A stretch of DNA of 7,147 nt from JAYVIQ01 sp043770215 (GCA_043770215.1 JAYVIQ010000091.1:1-7147), one strand, 5' to 3'. Positions 1 to 6,709 are shown, counted from the stretch's first letter. Program-made: numbers and translations. Notes: generated by a model from the sequence alone, not told the origin.

Positions 1-1
1 T

Positions 2-1318
2 TTACTCTATTTCTTCTAGTGCAGTTTTATATACTTTTAATACACGTTCTCTTGCAAATTTATGCTCAACAATTGGAGCTGGGTAATCAAAACTATTTAG
101 ATTTTTCACCCATTTTTTTATGTATGTAAGTTTTGGATCAAACTTTTTTACCTGCTCATAAGGATTGAAAATTCTGAAATATGGTGCAGAATCACATCCA
201 CTGCCAGCAGACCATTGCCAATTTCCGTTGTTAGAGGATAATTCATAATCCATCAGTTTTTGAGCAAAATAGGCTTCTCCCCATCGCCAATCTATAAGTA
301 AATGTTTGGTTAAAAAACTAGCTACAATCATTCTTACTCTGTTGTGCATTAGGCCTGTCTCATTCAATTCCCTCATGCCCGCATCTACAATTGGGTATCC
401 TGTGTTTCCCTTACACCATGCTTCAAACTCTTTTTCGTTGTTTCTCCAAGTTATTTTGTCATATTTTTTCTTAAAACTCTCTGTGACTACATTTGGGTAG
501 TGAAATAGAATAGTCATGAAAAACTCTCTCCAAATAAGTTCGTTTAACCAATGCTCATTTAGTGCTAGAGCAGTACTAACCAAACTTCTTATGCTTATGG
601 TACCAAAACGTAAATGCACACTTAAATTAGATGTGCCGTTTATAGATGGTAAGTTTCTAGTTTCGTGGTAGTTTCGTATTATTTTTTCATTTGGTAAGTT
701 AGAATCTTGGGTATAAAGTGAAGGTTTAAAACCTATTTTTTCTAATGTTAATAGCTCAAAAGGGGTTGTAACTATACAGTTTTTCAAAAGATTTTCTGAT
801 GGGTAGTTTTCAAACCCTTTTTCGCTAAGTTTTTGTTTCCAAACTTTGGAATAAGGTGTGTAGATGGTGTAGGGCAATCCATCTGCTTTTACTACCTCTT
901 TTTCTTCAAAAATAACCTGATCTTTGAAGGCTTTAAACTTTATTCCCTTAGCTGCTAGTAAAAGTTTAATTCTTTTGTCCCTAGCAATAGCCTGAGGCTC
1001 ATAATCTTTGTTTGCATATACTGCTTCTATATCATATATCTCACAAAGGTGCTCAAAAATGGAATCAGTTTTTCCGTGAAGAATTAGCAAAGAACTACCA
1101 ATTTTTTCTAATTCTTTTTTTATTTTTTGTAGATTATCATGTATGAAACAGACCCTTTTGTCTTCTTTATCAGTTAGTTTTCCTAAAATTTCTTCATCGA
1201 AAATGAATACTGGTAAAACGGAGTTGTTTTCTTTAAGTGCTTGAAAGAGACCATGATTATCATTTAATCTTATGTCCCTTCTAAACCAGAAAATGCTTAT
1301 TTTATTTGCTCTACTCAT
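2..1318 (-). CDS. phrB: Deoxyribodipyrimidine photolyase (class I, CPD type)
   Basis: This 438-residue protein should use blue light and reduced FAD to split UV-induced cyclobutane pyrimidine dimers in DNA. The N-terminal alpha/beta antenna domain (about 6-135) opens with FWFRRDIRLNDN. The C-terminal FAD/DNA-binding domain (about 220-430) has the hallmark blocks TGYPIVDAGMRELNETGLMH and NNGNWQW. Lining it up by eye with E. coli PhrB, the electron-transfer tryptophans fall at W291, W344 and W367, with the same 53/23 spacing as W306/W359/W382. E260, W263, N326, M330 and the flavin-facing N363 also match, which argues for a CPD photolyase and not a cryptochrome. At the position of the E. coli folate-contacting Glu109 there is Ala110 (YEPQA), so the antenna cofactor may not be MTHF; this is inference. 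The gene is complete and of normal length. It lies 59 bp downstream of the ATE-like gene, with no clear promoter of its own. Confidence 0.95.
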   Translation of the reverse strand: MSRANKISIFWFRRDIRLNDNHGLFQALKENNSVLPVFIFDEEILGKLTDKEDKRVCFIHDNLQKIKKELEKIGSSLLILHGKTDSIFEHLCEIYDIEAVYANKDYEPQAIARDKRIKLLLAAKGIKFKAFKDQVIFEEKEVVKADGLPYTIYTPYSKVWKQKLSEKGFENYPSENLLKNCIVTTPFELLTLEKIGFKPSLYTQDSNLPNEKIIRNYHETRNLPSINGTSNLSVHLRFGTISIRSLVSTALALNEHWLNELIWREFFMTILFHYPNVVTESFKKKYDKITWRNNEKEFEAWCKGNTGYPIVDAGMRELNETGLMHNRVRMIVASFLTKHLLIDWRWGEAYFAQKLMDYELSSNNGNWQWSAGSGCDSAPYFRIFNPYEQVKKFDPKLTYIKKWVKNLNSFDYPAPIVEHKFARERVLKVYKTALEEIE

Positions 1319-1337
1319 GCTATTACTTATCTAGATT

Positions 1338-1368
1338 CATAAACAATTTTAGAATATGATTGTTTGTG
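1338..1368. terminator. Hairpin between the ATE-like and photolyase genes, possible terminator
   Basis: CATAAACAA (1338-1346) and TTGTTTGTG (1360-1368) can form a 9-bp stem around a 13-nt loop; read as plus-strand RNA the single imperfect pair is a G-U wobble, while on the minus strand it is a C-A mismatch. The plus-strand side continues as TATAATTTTTT. It is only about 9 bases past the ATE-like stop. As a terminator it is better formed for plus-strand than for minus-strand transcription. Confidence 0.35.
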
Positions 1369-1377
1369 TATAATTTT

Positions 1378-2424
1378 TTAAATTTGTTGTTGTGCTGCTT
1401 TTACTAGTTGTATTATTTCTTTTTCTTGGTCTGTTTCAAATAGAGTAGAATCTATTTTTAATACATAAGTGCTAAAAAAATTTCCTGAATTTTGTTCAAC
1501 ATTTGTTTTTATATAGCACAAACAAAGCAATAGTTTGTAGACGTTTTGTGTGAAATCATATACGATAAGGGCTTGGTCTAGAGAAGATTCAGGAGAGAGA
1601 CTGATAAAAATAGGGTAAGACATAAGATCCAATCCGTATAGATTTTCTATAAGATTAGCATCATAGTATTCATATTCAAAAATCTTATTTTTTATATTGT
1701 TTTCGGAAAGTAAAGAATGTAATTTTTCAGTTTTTTTTCTAGTTTGTTCTAAAGGTGTGTTTCTAGAAATTTCTTCTGAAGTTGTTTGCCAAGTTGAATT
1801 TGTAAAACAAAAGTACTCTATTTTATTTTTTGAAAGCGACAACTTATAATCAAATAGAGGGTAGCCTGGAGCAAAATAACCTGGGTAAAAATGACTGTAT
1901 CCGTTTTTTATGCTGTATTTTATTTTCAATAGCATTAAGTACTTTCCTAAACTATATTTCTTATAATCTGGATCATAAAAACAAGAGATGCCAGCGGTAC
2001 TTTTTTTTCCTAGATCCAAAAAACCGCAGCCAATAAGTTTTTTTTGGTCATATAGGCAAAATTCTAATGTGTTAAAAATATCAAGATTTCCCTCTGAATA
2101 CAACAAAAACTGCAATGAAGAAGAGGCTTCAAAAGCCACCGAAGATTTGTATTTTGCAAATAACTCATCTTTATCTGAGTCTATTGCAGCTTTTTTTATT
2201 TCTAATGAAAATCTAGAACAAGTATTTAATAATTTTAGCTGACTTTTGCTAAACTCAAAAGATTCTAAGGGTATACGTAACCAATAGGCAGAATAAAAAA
2301 CTTTATTAAAACGCAAAAAATTGGTTGTAAACATACTCTGACCCATTCTGTACCATCCCTTATCCAGATATACATCTAGCTCTTCTTCAAGTATATGTAT
2401 TGGGTATTCTATTTCTGCAAACAT
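1378..2424 (-). CDS. ATE/Bpt-family aminoacyl-tRNA-protein transferase homologue lacking N-terminal cysteines
   Basis: This 348-residue protein resembles arginyl/leucyl-tRNA-protein transferases, which attach an amino acid from tRNA to protein N-termini and mark them for Clp-type degradation. The N-terminal half follows the family pattern: YLDKGWYRMG (19-28) matches the GWRRxG block, and FEFSKSQLKLL (57-67) matches the F-x-P-S-R-S-Q block. The GNAT-like half carries SCFYDPDYKKYSLG (147-160) and HFYPGYFAPGYPLFDYKL (178-195), equivalent to the FYDPD...SLG and YLGYWI...KMxYK motifs. Oddities: the cysteines normally found between the two N-terminal blocks are absent (the first Cys is C69), the usual KM before the YK is LFD, and residues 220-348 extend well beyond the bacterial enzyme length of about 240. 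Catalysis and substrate are therefore uncertain; it may be a divergent transferase or a repurposed GNAT protein. A 17-bp inverted repeat covers the start codon, and the coding strand has three runs of eight A. Confidence 0.75.
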   Translation of the reverse strand: MFAEIEYPIHILEEELDVYLDKGWYRMGQSMFTTNFLRFNKVFYSAYWLRIPLESFEFSKSQLKLLNTCSRFSLEIKKAAIDSDKDELFAKYKSSVAFEASSSLQFLLYSEGNLDIFNTLEFCLYDQKKLIGCGFLDLGKKSTAGISCFYDPDYKKYSLGKYLMLLKIKYSIKNGYSHFYPGYFAPGYPLFDYKLSLSKNKIEYFCFTNSTWQTTSEEISRNTPLEQTRKKTEKLHSLLSENNIKNKIFEYEYYDANLIENLYGLDLMSYPIFISLSPESSLDQALIVYDFTQNVYKLLLCLCYIKTNVEQNSGNFFSTYVLKIDSTLFETDQEKEIIQLVKAAQQQI

Positions 2425-2439
2425 TTTTTGCGTTTTAAT
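2305..2439. repeat. 17-bp perfect inverted repeat spanning the ATE-like start codon
   Basis: The plus-strand sequence ATTAAAACGCAAAAAAT at 2305-2321 recurs exactly, in inverse orientation, at 2423-2439, with 101 bp between the arms. The right arm covers the last 15 bases before the ATE-like start codon and its first two bases; the left arm lies in codons 35-40. In the mRNA the two arms can pair across their whole length and would cover the ribosome-binding region. Only three of the 17 pairs are G-C, so stability is moderate. Confidence 0.7.
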
Positions 2440-2442
2440 TTA

Positions 2443-2468
2443 CACTTAACAGATACAATCTTTAAGTG
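2443..2468. terminator. Hairpin between the PPIase and ATE-like genes, possible terminator
   Basis: CACTTAA (2443-2449) pairs with TTAAGTG (2462-2468), and an inner AGAT/ATCT stem closes a 3-nt loop after a one-base bulge, giving 11 bp in all. It begins 9 bases past the PPIase stop. On the minus strand it is followed by TAAATTAAAACG, not a U-tract; on the plus strand it is followed by the T-rich CTTTATTTATTATTT. It could end PPIase transcription weakly, or stop antisense transcription arriving from the left. Confidence 0.45.
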
Positions 2469-2477
2469 CTTTATTTA

Positions 2478-3476
2478 TTATTTAGAATAAATGTACCCTG
2501 TTTTTTTAGTAATTTCAGATTTGTTCAACAATTCTATGTTTACATCCATGACTACTTTTTCTAAAGGCAATGAGTTTTGAGATCCTCCTACTTTTACTGA
2601 TGCAATTTTATCTAAAATATCTAATCCTTTTACTACCTCGCCATACACCGTATAATCCATATCTAGAAACGGAGTGCCACCAATTTCTTTATAAATTTTT
2701 TGTTGTTCAGCAGTGTAACTTACAGCCATAGATGCAATCAATTTTTCTGCTTCTGGAGTATAAATTTTCAAGATAGAATCTAATGTTTTTTGATTCCCTT
2801 GTTGTTGTGCCGAAATAGCTTTTTTTAAATCTTTTGCATTTTCAGGTTTTTGTAATAAAGTACCTACAGCTTGGTTTATAGGCATTTTACGGCTCATTTC
2901 CATTTGTTTTAGTTCTTGGTCACTTACTTTTTTACCTTGGACTATGTAAAACTGTGATCCTGAAGATTCTCTGTTTGGATTTTGTGGACCACCTGTTCTT
3001 GCAGCAGATAATGCGCCTTTTTTGTGAATGTATTTTTGGTTGAATTCTGCAGGAATAGTATATCCAGGTCCGCCAGTACCAAAAGTTGACTCATTATCTC
3101 CTTTGCTATTTGGATCTCCACCTTGTATCATAAACTCTTGCATTACTCTGTGAAAAGCCGTGCTGTCATAAAATCCGAGGGTGGCAAGTTTTACAAAATT
3201 CTTTTTATGACTTATTGTCTCATCATACAAAACGGCTTGCATGTCTCCAAATTTTGTTTTGATTGTAATCAGATAATCTTTTTTAGGGTCAGTATTGTAG
3301 TCTATTTCCTGGTCAAGCTCTGGGTAGTGTTGCTCTCCTTCTGGTATAGATTTGTTTTCTGTATTTGCAGCTGTGCTGTCCTGCTGTGTGTTTTCAGTTT
3401 TTTTATCTTTATTACATGCAGCTATTGCACAAATAGATAAAAATGCAAATCCAATACCCAATACTCTTTTTTTCAT
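2478..3476 (-). CDS. Cyclophilin-type peptidylprolyl isomerase lipoprotein
   Basis: This 332-residue lipoprotein should catalyse cis/trans isomerisation of prolyl bonds during folding of envelope proteins. The signal peptide (MKKRVLGIGFAFLSICAIAA) ends in a lipobox with lipidated C21, followed by a polar Asn/Lys/Thr-rich linker to about residue 65. The cyclophilin domain starts near 69 and shows FHRVMQEFMIQGGD (108-121), with R110 and Q118 matching human CypA R55 and Q63, then GSQFYIVQG with F176 matching F113. After FYIVQG there is an insertion of about 80 mostly Lys/Gln/Glu residues (181-262) before the fold resumes at IGGTPFLDMDYTVYGEVVKG. The usual W121 of CypA is F270, common in bacterial members. 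To my recollection the insertion is typical of Bacteroidota homologues. The start overlaps the hemC stop as ATGA, pointing to translational coupling. Cellular place (inner or outer membrane leaflet) cannot be read from sequence alone. Confidence 0.93.
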   Translation of the reverse strand: MKKRVLGIGFAFLSICAIAACNKDKKTENTQQDSTAANTENKSIPEGEQHYPELDQEIDYNTDPKKDYLITIKTKFGDMQAVLYDETISHKKNFVKLATLGFYDSTAFHRVMQEFMIQGGDPNSKGDNESTFGTGGPGYTIPAEFNQKYIHKKGALSAARTGGPQNPNRESSGSQFYIVQGKKVSDQELKQMEMSRKMPINQAVGTLLQKPENAKDLKKAISAQQQGNQKTLDSILKIYTPEAEKLIASMAVSYTAEQQKIYKEIGGTPFLDMDYTVYGEVVKGLDILDKIASVKVGGSQNSLPLEKVVMDVNIELLNKSEITKKTGYIYSK

Positions 3477-4393
3477 AATTGTTCTTTTATATCTTTTAAT
3501 AATTTTTCTCCTCCGTTTGATAATATGTGCATTGCTAGATGCTTTCCTAATGCAATAGATTCTGTTTTTTTGCCTTTCAGGGTGTGTCTAATTTCTGTTT
3601 TTCCGTCTAATCCTATTATGCCTCCTTTAAGCACAATTTCATTTCCTTCTAAATGAGCAAGAGCAAAAATTGGAACGGAACAACCACCTTCCATGATATT
3701 AAGTAAACTTCTTTCTGCTAAAAGACATATTTCTGTGTCTTCATGGTTGCAAATTTGTTTAATAGTTTGTTTTATTTTATTATCTAGTAATGTTGAGCAT
3801 TCAAGTGCTAACGCTCCTTGTCCAACTGGGGGTACTATCGTTTCTGAATCAAAATGATGTTTTATCAGTGCTGAATATCCCATTCTGTGAACGCCCGCAT
3901 AGGCTAGCATGAGTGCATCGCAATCTCCATTTTGCATTTTATTTATTCTTGTTTGCAAATTCCCCCTCATTTGCACTACATCAAAATTAGGGAAGTACTT
4001 TTTGAGTAAAGCCACCCTTCTTGTTGAAGATGTACCAATTTTTAAATTAGAATGTAAGTTTACTTCCTTTTCAGAAACTAATACATCATGAAAAGCCTCT
4101 CTTTCTCCAAAAGCAATTAGTTCTAAATTGTCTGCAAGGGTAGAGGGCAGGTCTTTTGCGCTATGTACGGCAATATGTGCCTTTCCTTCTAGTAAACAGG
4201 TTTCTAGTTCTTCAGTAAATAATCCTTTAGAACCAATTTTAGCAAGAGATCTGTCTAAAATTTTGTCTCCTTTGGTTTCAAATTCAATTAGCTCACTTTT
4301 AATGCCCTTAGCTAAAAGTTGATCTTGAATAAATTTGGCTTGCCAAATGGCTAATTGACTAGATCTTGTGGCTATTTTTATTATTTCTTCCAT
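3473..4393 (-). CDS. hemC: Hydroxymethylbilane synthase (porphobilinogen deaminase)
   Basis: HemC joins four porphobilinogen units into hydroxymethylbilane, a cytosolic step of tetrapyrrole (haem) synthesis. The 306-residue length is normal. Landmarks in order are KIATRSSQLAIWQAKFI (6-22) with substrate-contacting R10, GSKGLFTEELE (54-64), HSAKDLPS (77-84) with catalytic D81 (E. coli D84), GTSSTRR (120-126), and NIMEGGCSVPIFALA (232-246) in which C238 is the attachment site of the dipyrromethane cofactor (E. coli C242). All key residues are present, so it should be active. The ATG shares its A with the last base of the holB TAA (TAATG). At its 3' end the TGA overlaps the ATG of the PPIase gene by four bases. 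No other haem gene lies in the window, so the rest of the pathway must be elsewhere. Confidence 0.97.
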   Translation of the reverse strand: MEEIIKIATRSSQLAIWQAKFIQDQLLAKGIKSELIEFETKGDKILDRSLAKIGSKGLFTEELETCLLEGKAHIAVHSAKDLPSTLADNLELIAFGEREAFHDVLVSEKEVNLHSNLKIGTSSTRRVALLKKYFPNFDVVQMRGNLQTRINKMQNGDCDALMLAYAGVHRMGYSALIKHHFDSETIVPPVGQGALALECSTLLDNKIKQTIKQICNHEDTEICLLAERSLLNIMEGGCSVPIFALAHLEGNEIVLKGGIIGLDGKTEIRHTLKGKKTESIALGKHLAMHILSNGGEKLLKDIKEQL

Positions 4394-5514
4394 TATTTAC
4401 GGAGCAATTTTGCTAAATGTAATGACAAATCTAAAAATACTATCTTAACATTCAAATTTCTTTCTATGTGAAACATAGCTTCTGTAAGTTGATATACAAA
4501 TTCTTCTAATTTATCATTGTTGAAAATTTTAGCAAATCCTTCTAGAAATTTAGAATCTTCTTCTGAAATTCTTTTTAGTTGAGCAATTTCTGCATTCTGC
4601 AACATAATTTCTCTAGCAATATCTAACCCATGTTTAAATGTAGCTGTTTGTTCTGCTCTAGGAGATTTAGAAAAATCATCTGCCATAGAAATTAGACGTG
4701 GTACATCTGCTTTATAAGCGGTTCTCATCCATTCTACAAACCAAGCGGCATTTGTATCAACTTCTTGTTTTAGTAGCTTCAATGCTTCTCTTAGGCTTCC
4801 GTCAGATTGTTTAGCAATTTTAGAAGCTTGTTTTTGAGGTATAAAATGTTTGTCTCCCAAAAAACGTTCTATTTCTGATTCTTTAAACAATGGTACATAC
4901 ACCATTTGAGTTCTAGAAAGTATGGTAACCATATTTTTTTCAAAATCATTTGTGACCAATAAATAAAGTGTTTTTGTTGGCGGCTCTTCTAGTATTTTTA
5001 AAATAGAATTTGCACAGCTTTGGTTCATTAGTTCTGGTAACCATATAAGAACTATTTTGTATTTGGCTTCAAATGCTTTAAGAGATAAATATTTAGCTAT
5101 GTTTCTTCCCTCTTCTACATTTATAATGCACTGTTTTTTATCTGCATCTATAGATTTAGACCAATCTTCAAAATTAAAATAAGGGTCTTTAAGTATCCAA
5201 TCTCTAAATGCTTTTATTTGTGTTGTTTTTATAGCCTCGCTGTCTTTGCCTGTGGAGCTAAACATAGGGAAAATGGTAAGTAAATCAGGGTGAATAAGTC
5301 GCTCTATTTTTGTGCATGAAGCACATTTGCCACAACTATCATTTTCTAGTGGATTCTCGCAATTTACATATTGTGCAAAAGCAAAAGCCATAGCCAAATT
5401 TGCAGAACCTTCTTTGCCAGAAAAAAGTAAGGCATGAGCCAAATGGTCTCTTTTTACTGATTCTATTAGTGTGTTTTTGAGCGAGTCACAACCGTATATC
5501 TCTGAAAATCTCAA
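4393..5514 (-). CDS. holB: DNA polymerase III delta-prime subunit (clamp loader)
   Basis: This 373-residue protein is the delta-prime stator of the replicative clamp loader, which opens the sliding beta clamp for loading at primer ends. The AAA+ fold begins at FSEIYGCDSLKNTLIESV (3-20). The P-loop position reads SGKEGSANL (32-40), without the GKT/S needed for ATP hydrolysis, as expected for delta-prime and unlike DnaX. A zinc module follows with C52, C61, C64 and C67 (spacing C-x8-C-x2-C-x2-C). MNQSCANSILKILEEPP (163-179) is the family's conserved helix, and LSRTQ (199-203) carries the trans-acting arginine of the SRC motif. The C-terminal helical part (about 215-373) is poorly conserved. The start is TTG: an in-frame stop lies at 5563-5565 and there is no ATG or GTG between, while FSEIYG sits where the family N-terminus should be. 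It follows the GlmU-like gene by 25 bp. Confidence 0.93.
   Translation of the reverse strand: MRFSEIYGCDSLKNTLIESVKRDHLAHALLFSGKEGSANLAMAFAFAQYVNCENPLENDSCGKCASCTKIERLIHPDLLTIFPMFSSTGKDSEAIKTTQIKAFRDWILKDPYFNFEDWSKSIDADKKQCIINVEEGRNIAKYLSLKAFEAKYKIVLIWLPELMNQSCANSILKILEEPPTKTLYLLVTNDFEKNMVTILSRTQMVYVPLFKESEIERFLGDKHFIPQKQASKIAKQSDGSLREALKLLKQEVDTNAAWFVEWMRTAYKADVPRLISMADDFSKSPRAEQTATFKHGLDIAREIMLQNAEIAQLKRISEEDSKFLEGFAKIFNNDKLEEFVYQLTEAMFHIERNLNVKIVFLDLSLHLAKLLRK
5512..5514 (-). promoter_or_regulatory. holB: TTG start codon of holB
   Basis: On the minus strand these bases read TTG, immediately followed by codons for RFSEIYG, the normal N-terminus of delta-prime. Upstream in the same frame there is no ATG or GTG before a TAG at 5563-5565, and the next internal ATG is too far in to leave an intact P-loop region. 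The preceding bases are A/T-rich with no Shine-Dalgarno-like run. A weak start would suit a subunit needed in few copies; that link to dosage is inference. Confidence 0.8.
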
Positions 5515-5539
5515 GTGTAAAGTATTTTTATTACTAATT

Positions 5540-6634
5540 TTATTTGTTCTTATACAACAATTCTAAGTTACCAATTAATTCATTAATCTCCGACTCACCC
5601 GCCCCTTTGTTTATAAGTAATTGTGAGGCTGTTTTTTTCCAAAGTTCAGTTTGGTAATGATTAGATATACCCCAACAAAATGAAGGTATGTGTTTTGGGT
5701 ATTTGTTTTCACCAAAAATATTAGAATGTACACCTATTGTTGTACCAGCCTGCAAAACGGTATTTACTGCAGTCATAGAGAAATCGCCAATAAAAGCACC
5801 TAATTTTTGTAAGTTACTGTCCACAAATTCCATTTTGTGGTAATCTAAATAGTTGATGTTAGAAAAGTTATTTTTTAAGTTAGAGGTACTAGTACCAGCA
5901 CCTAAGTTGCAGTATTCACCTATTATTGAATCTCCTAAAAATCCTAGATGGCCTTTGTTTGAATGAGACATAAAAATAGAGTTTTTTACTTCTCCGCTAA
6001 TAACACAATTTTTTCCAATAATAGTATTTGCCCGTAAGTAGGTATTGGGTAAAATTTTTGAATTCGATTGTATTATCACTGGTCCTTCTATAACCACAAA
6101 ATCTTTTATTTCTACATCATCACTTATGATTATAGGGCCTTTGGTAGCATCTAAAACACAGTTTCTTAGGGTTACATTTGTACCCAAAACACAATTTTCT
6201 GGATTATATATCTTTATGTTTTCGTTAAGGAATATGCTACAATTTGGTTTTTTATCTATGATTAGAAAGTCTAATTCAATAATTTTTTTAATATTTGCTA
6301 GAACATCTAAGTTGTTTTCTAATAAACAAATATTGTCTAAAGATTCTTTTTTGGTGGCTTTAATAAAACTTAGTATGGGCCTGTTTTTATAAGTAATGTT
6401 TGTATTTGGTTTTATTTGAACTGTTCTTAGATCTAAAAGCGAAATACCATGAACTATTACTTCAGCATTATTAGGGTCTAGCGTTACTTGTATTTCTTGT
6501 TGTAAGGTTTGGTTTAAATATTTGATCCAACGCTCTTCTACACTAAAATACCCGAATCTAAGTTTTTTTTGGTTTCTTATTTGTCCAAAAGGATATAGGT
6601 TTATTGCATCTATTGGTTCAAAGAAAACGTTCAT
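5540..6634 (-). CDS. GlmU-like protein: putative UDP-GlcNAc diphosphorylase / GlcN-1-P acetyltransferase (Bacteroidota type)
   Basis: This 364-residue protein matches the alternative GlmU-like family of Bacteroidota, thought to make UDP-GlcNAc for peptidoglycan and surface glycans. The N-terminal block INLYPFGQIR...LRFGYFSVEERWIKYL corresponds to the family's LLPLTFTRPVA...RVGILTIxEKW, and the usual GlmU loop LAAGxGTRM is absent. From about residue 138 the chain becomes a left-handed parallel beta-helix with hexapeptide-type repeats (for example VLGTNVTLRNCV, IIISDDVEIKDF, VIIQSNSKILPNTYL). SNKGHLGFLGDSIIGEYCNL (225-244) and GAGTSTSNLKNN (245-256) are the acetyltransferase signature; H229 aligns with the catalytic His of E. 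coli GlmU (H363). The acetyltransferase half is well supported, whereas the uridylyl-transfer activity is inferred from family and the N-terminus is divergent. The ATG lies only 18 nt beyond the base of the rpmE2 terminator, with no Shine-Dalgarno sequence. Confidence 0.85.
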   Translation of the reverse strand: MNVFFEPIDAINLYPFGQIRNQKKLRFGYFSVEERWIKYLNQTLQQEIQVTLDPNNAEVIVHGISLLDLRTVQIKPNTNITYKNRPILSFIKATKKESLDNICLLENNLDVLANIKKIIELDFLIIDKKPNCSIFLNENIKIYNPENCVLGTNVTLRNCVLDATKGPIIISDDVEIKDFVVIEGPVIIQSNSKILPNTYLRANTIIGKNCVISGEVKNSIFMSHSNKGHLGFLGDSIIGEYCNLGAGTSTSNLKNNFSNINYLDYHKMEFVDSNLQKLGAFIGDFSMTAVNTVLQAGTTIGVHSNIFGENKYPKHIPSFCWGISNHYQTELWKKTASQLLINKGAGESEINELIGNLELLYKNK

Positions 6635-6640
6635 TTACTA

Positions 6641-6685
6641 AAAATACAAAAAAAAAGTTCTTGATACAAAGCATCAAGAACTTTT
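6641..6685 (-). terminator. Intrinsic terminator after rpmE2
   Basis: The two arms 6653-6665 and 6673-6685 are perfect reverse complements over 13 bp (AAAAGTTCTTGAT / ATCAAGAACTTTT) around a 7-nt loop. Read on the minus strand, the 3' arm ends in four T and runs on as TTTTTGTATTTTT, giving the classic stem plus U-tract. It starts 24 nt after the rpmE2 stop codon and its tail ends a few bases before the GlmU-like ATG, so it separates rpmE2 from the downstream genes or attenuates readthrough into them. Confidence 0.9.
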
Positions 6686-6694
6686 AGTGTATGA

Positions 6695-6707
6695 CTAGCA
6701 GAGCTAG
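6695..6707 (-). repeat. Small perfect hairpin between rpmE2 stop and terminator
   Basis: CTAGC and GCTAG form a 5-bp perfect inverted repeat around a 3-nt spacer. It sits two bases past the rpmE2 stop and just before the main terminator stem. It could be an extra 3'-end stabilising stem or chance; nothing else supports a role. Confidence 0.3.
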
Positions 6708-6709
6708 AA

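Noticed and set aside
306..500. Open frame on the plus strand within the photolyase gene
   Set aside because: It is antisense to a fully conserved coding region and has no recognisable product or start signal; the other plus-strand frames inside the genes fail for the same reason.
2305..2439. Phase-variable invertible promoter flanked by the 17-bp repeat
   Set aside because: The interval holds the first 34 codons, not a promoter; inversion would delete the start of the protein, and no recombinase gene is nearby. Kept only as an alternative to the RNA-stem idea.
3123..3558. Two overlapping hydrophobic plus-strand frames opposite the PPIase/hemC junction
   Set aside because: Their Phe/Leu/Ile richness comes from reading Lys/Asn/Glu-rich coding sequence in reverse, not from real membrane proteins.
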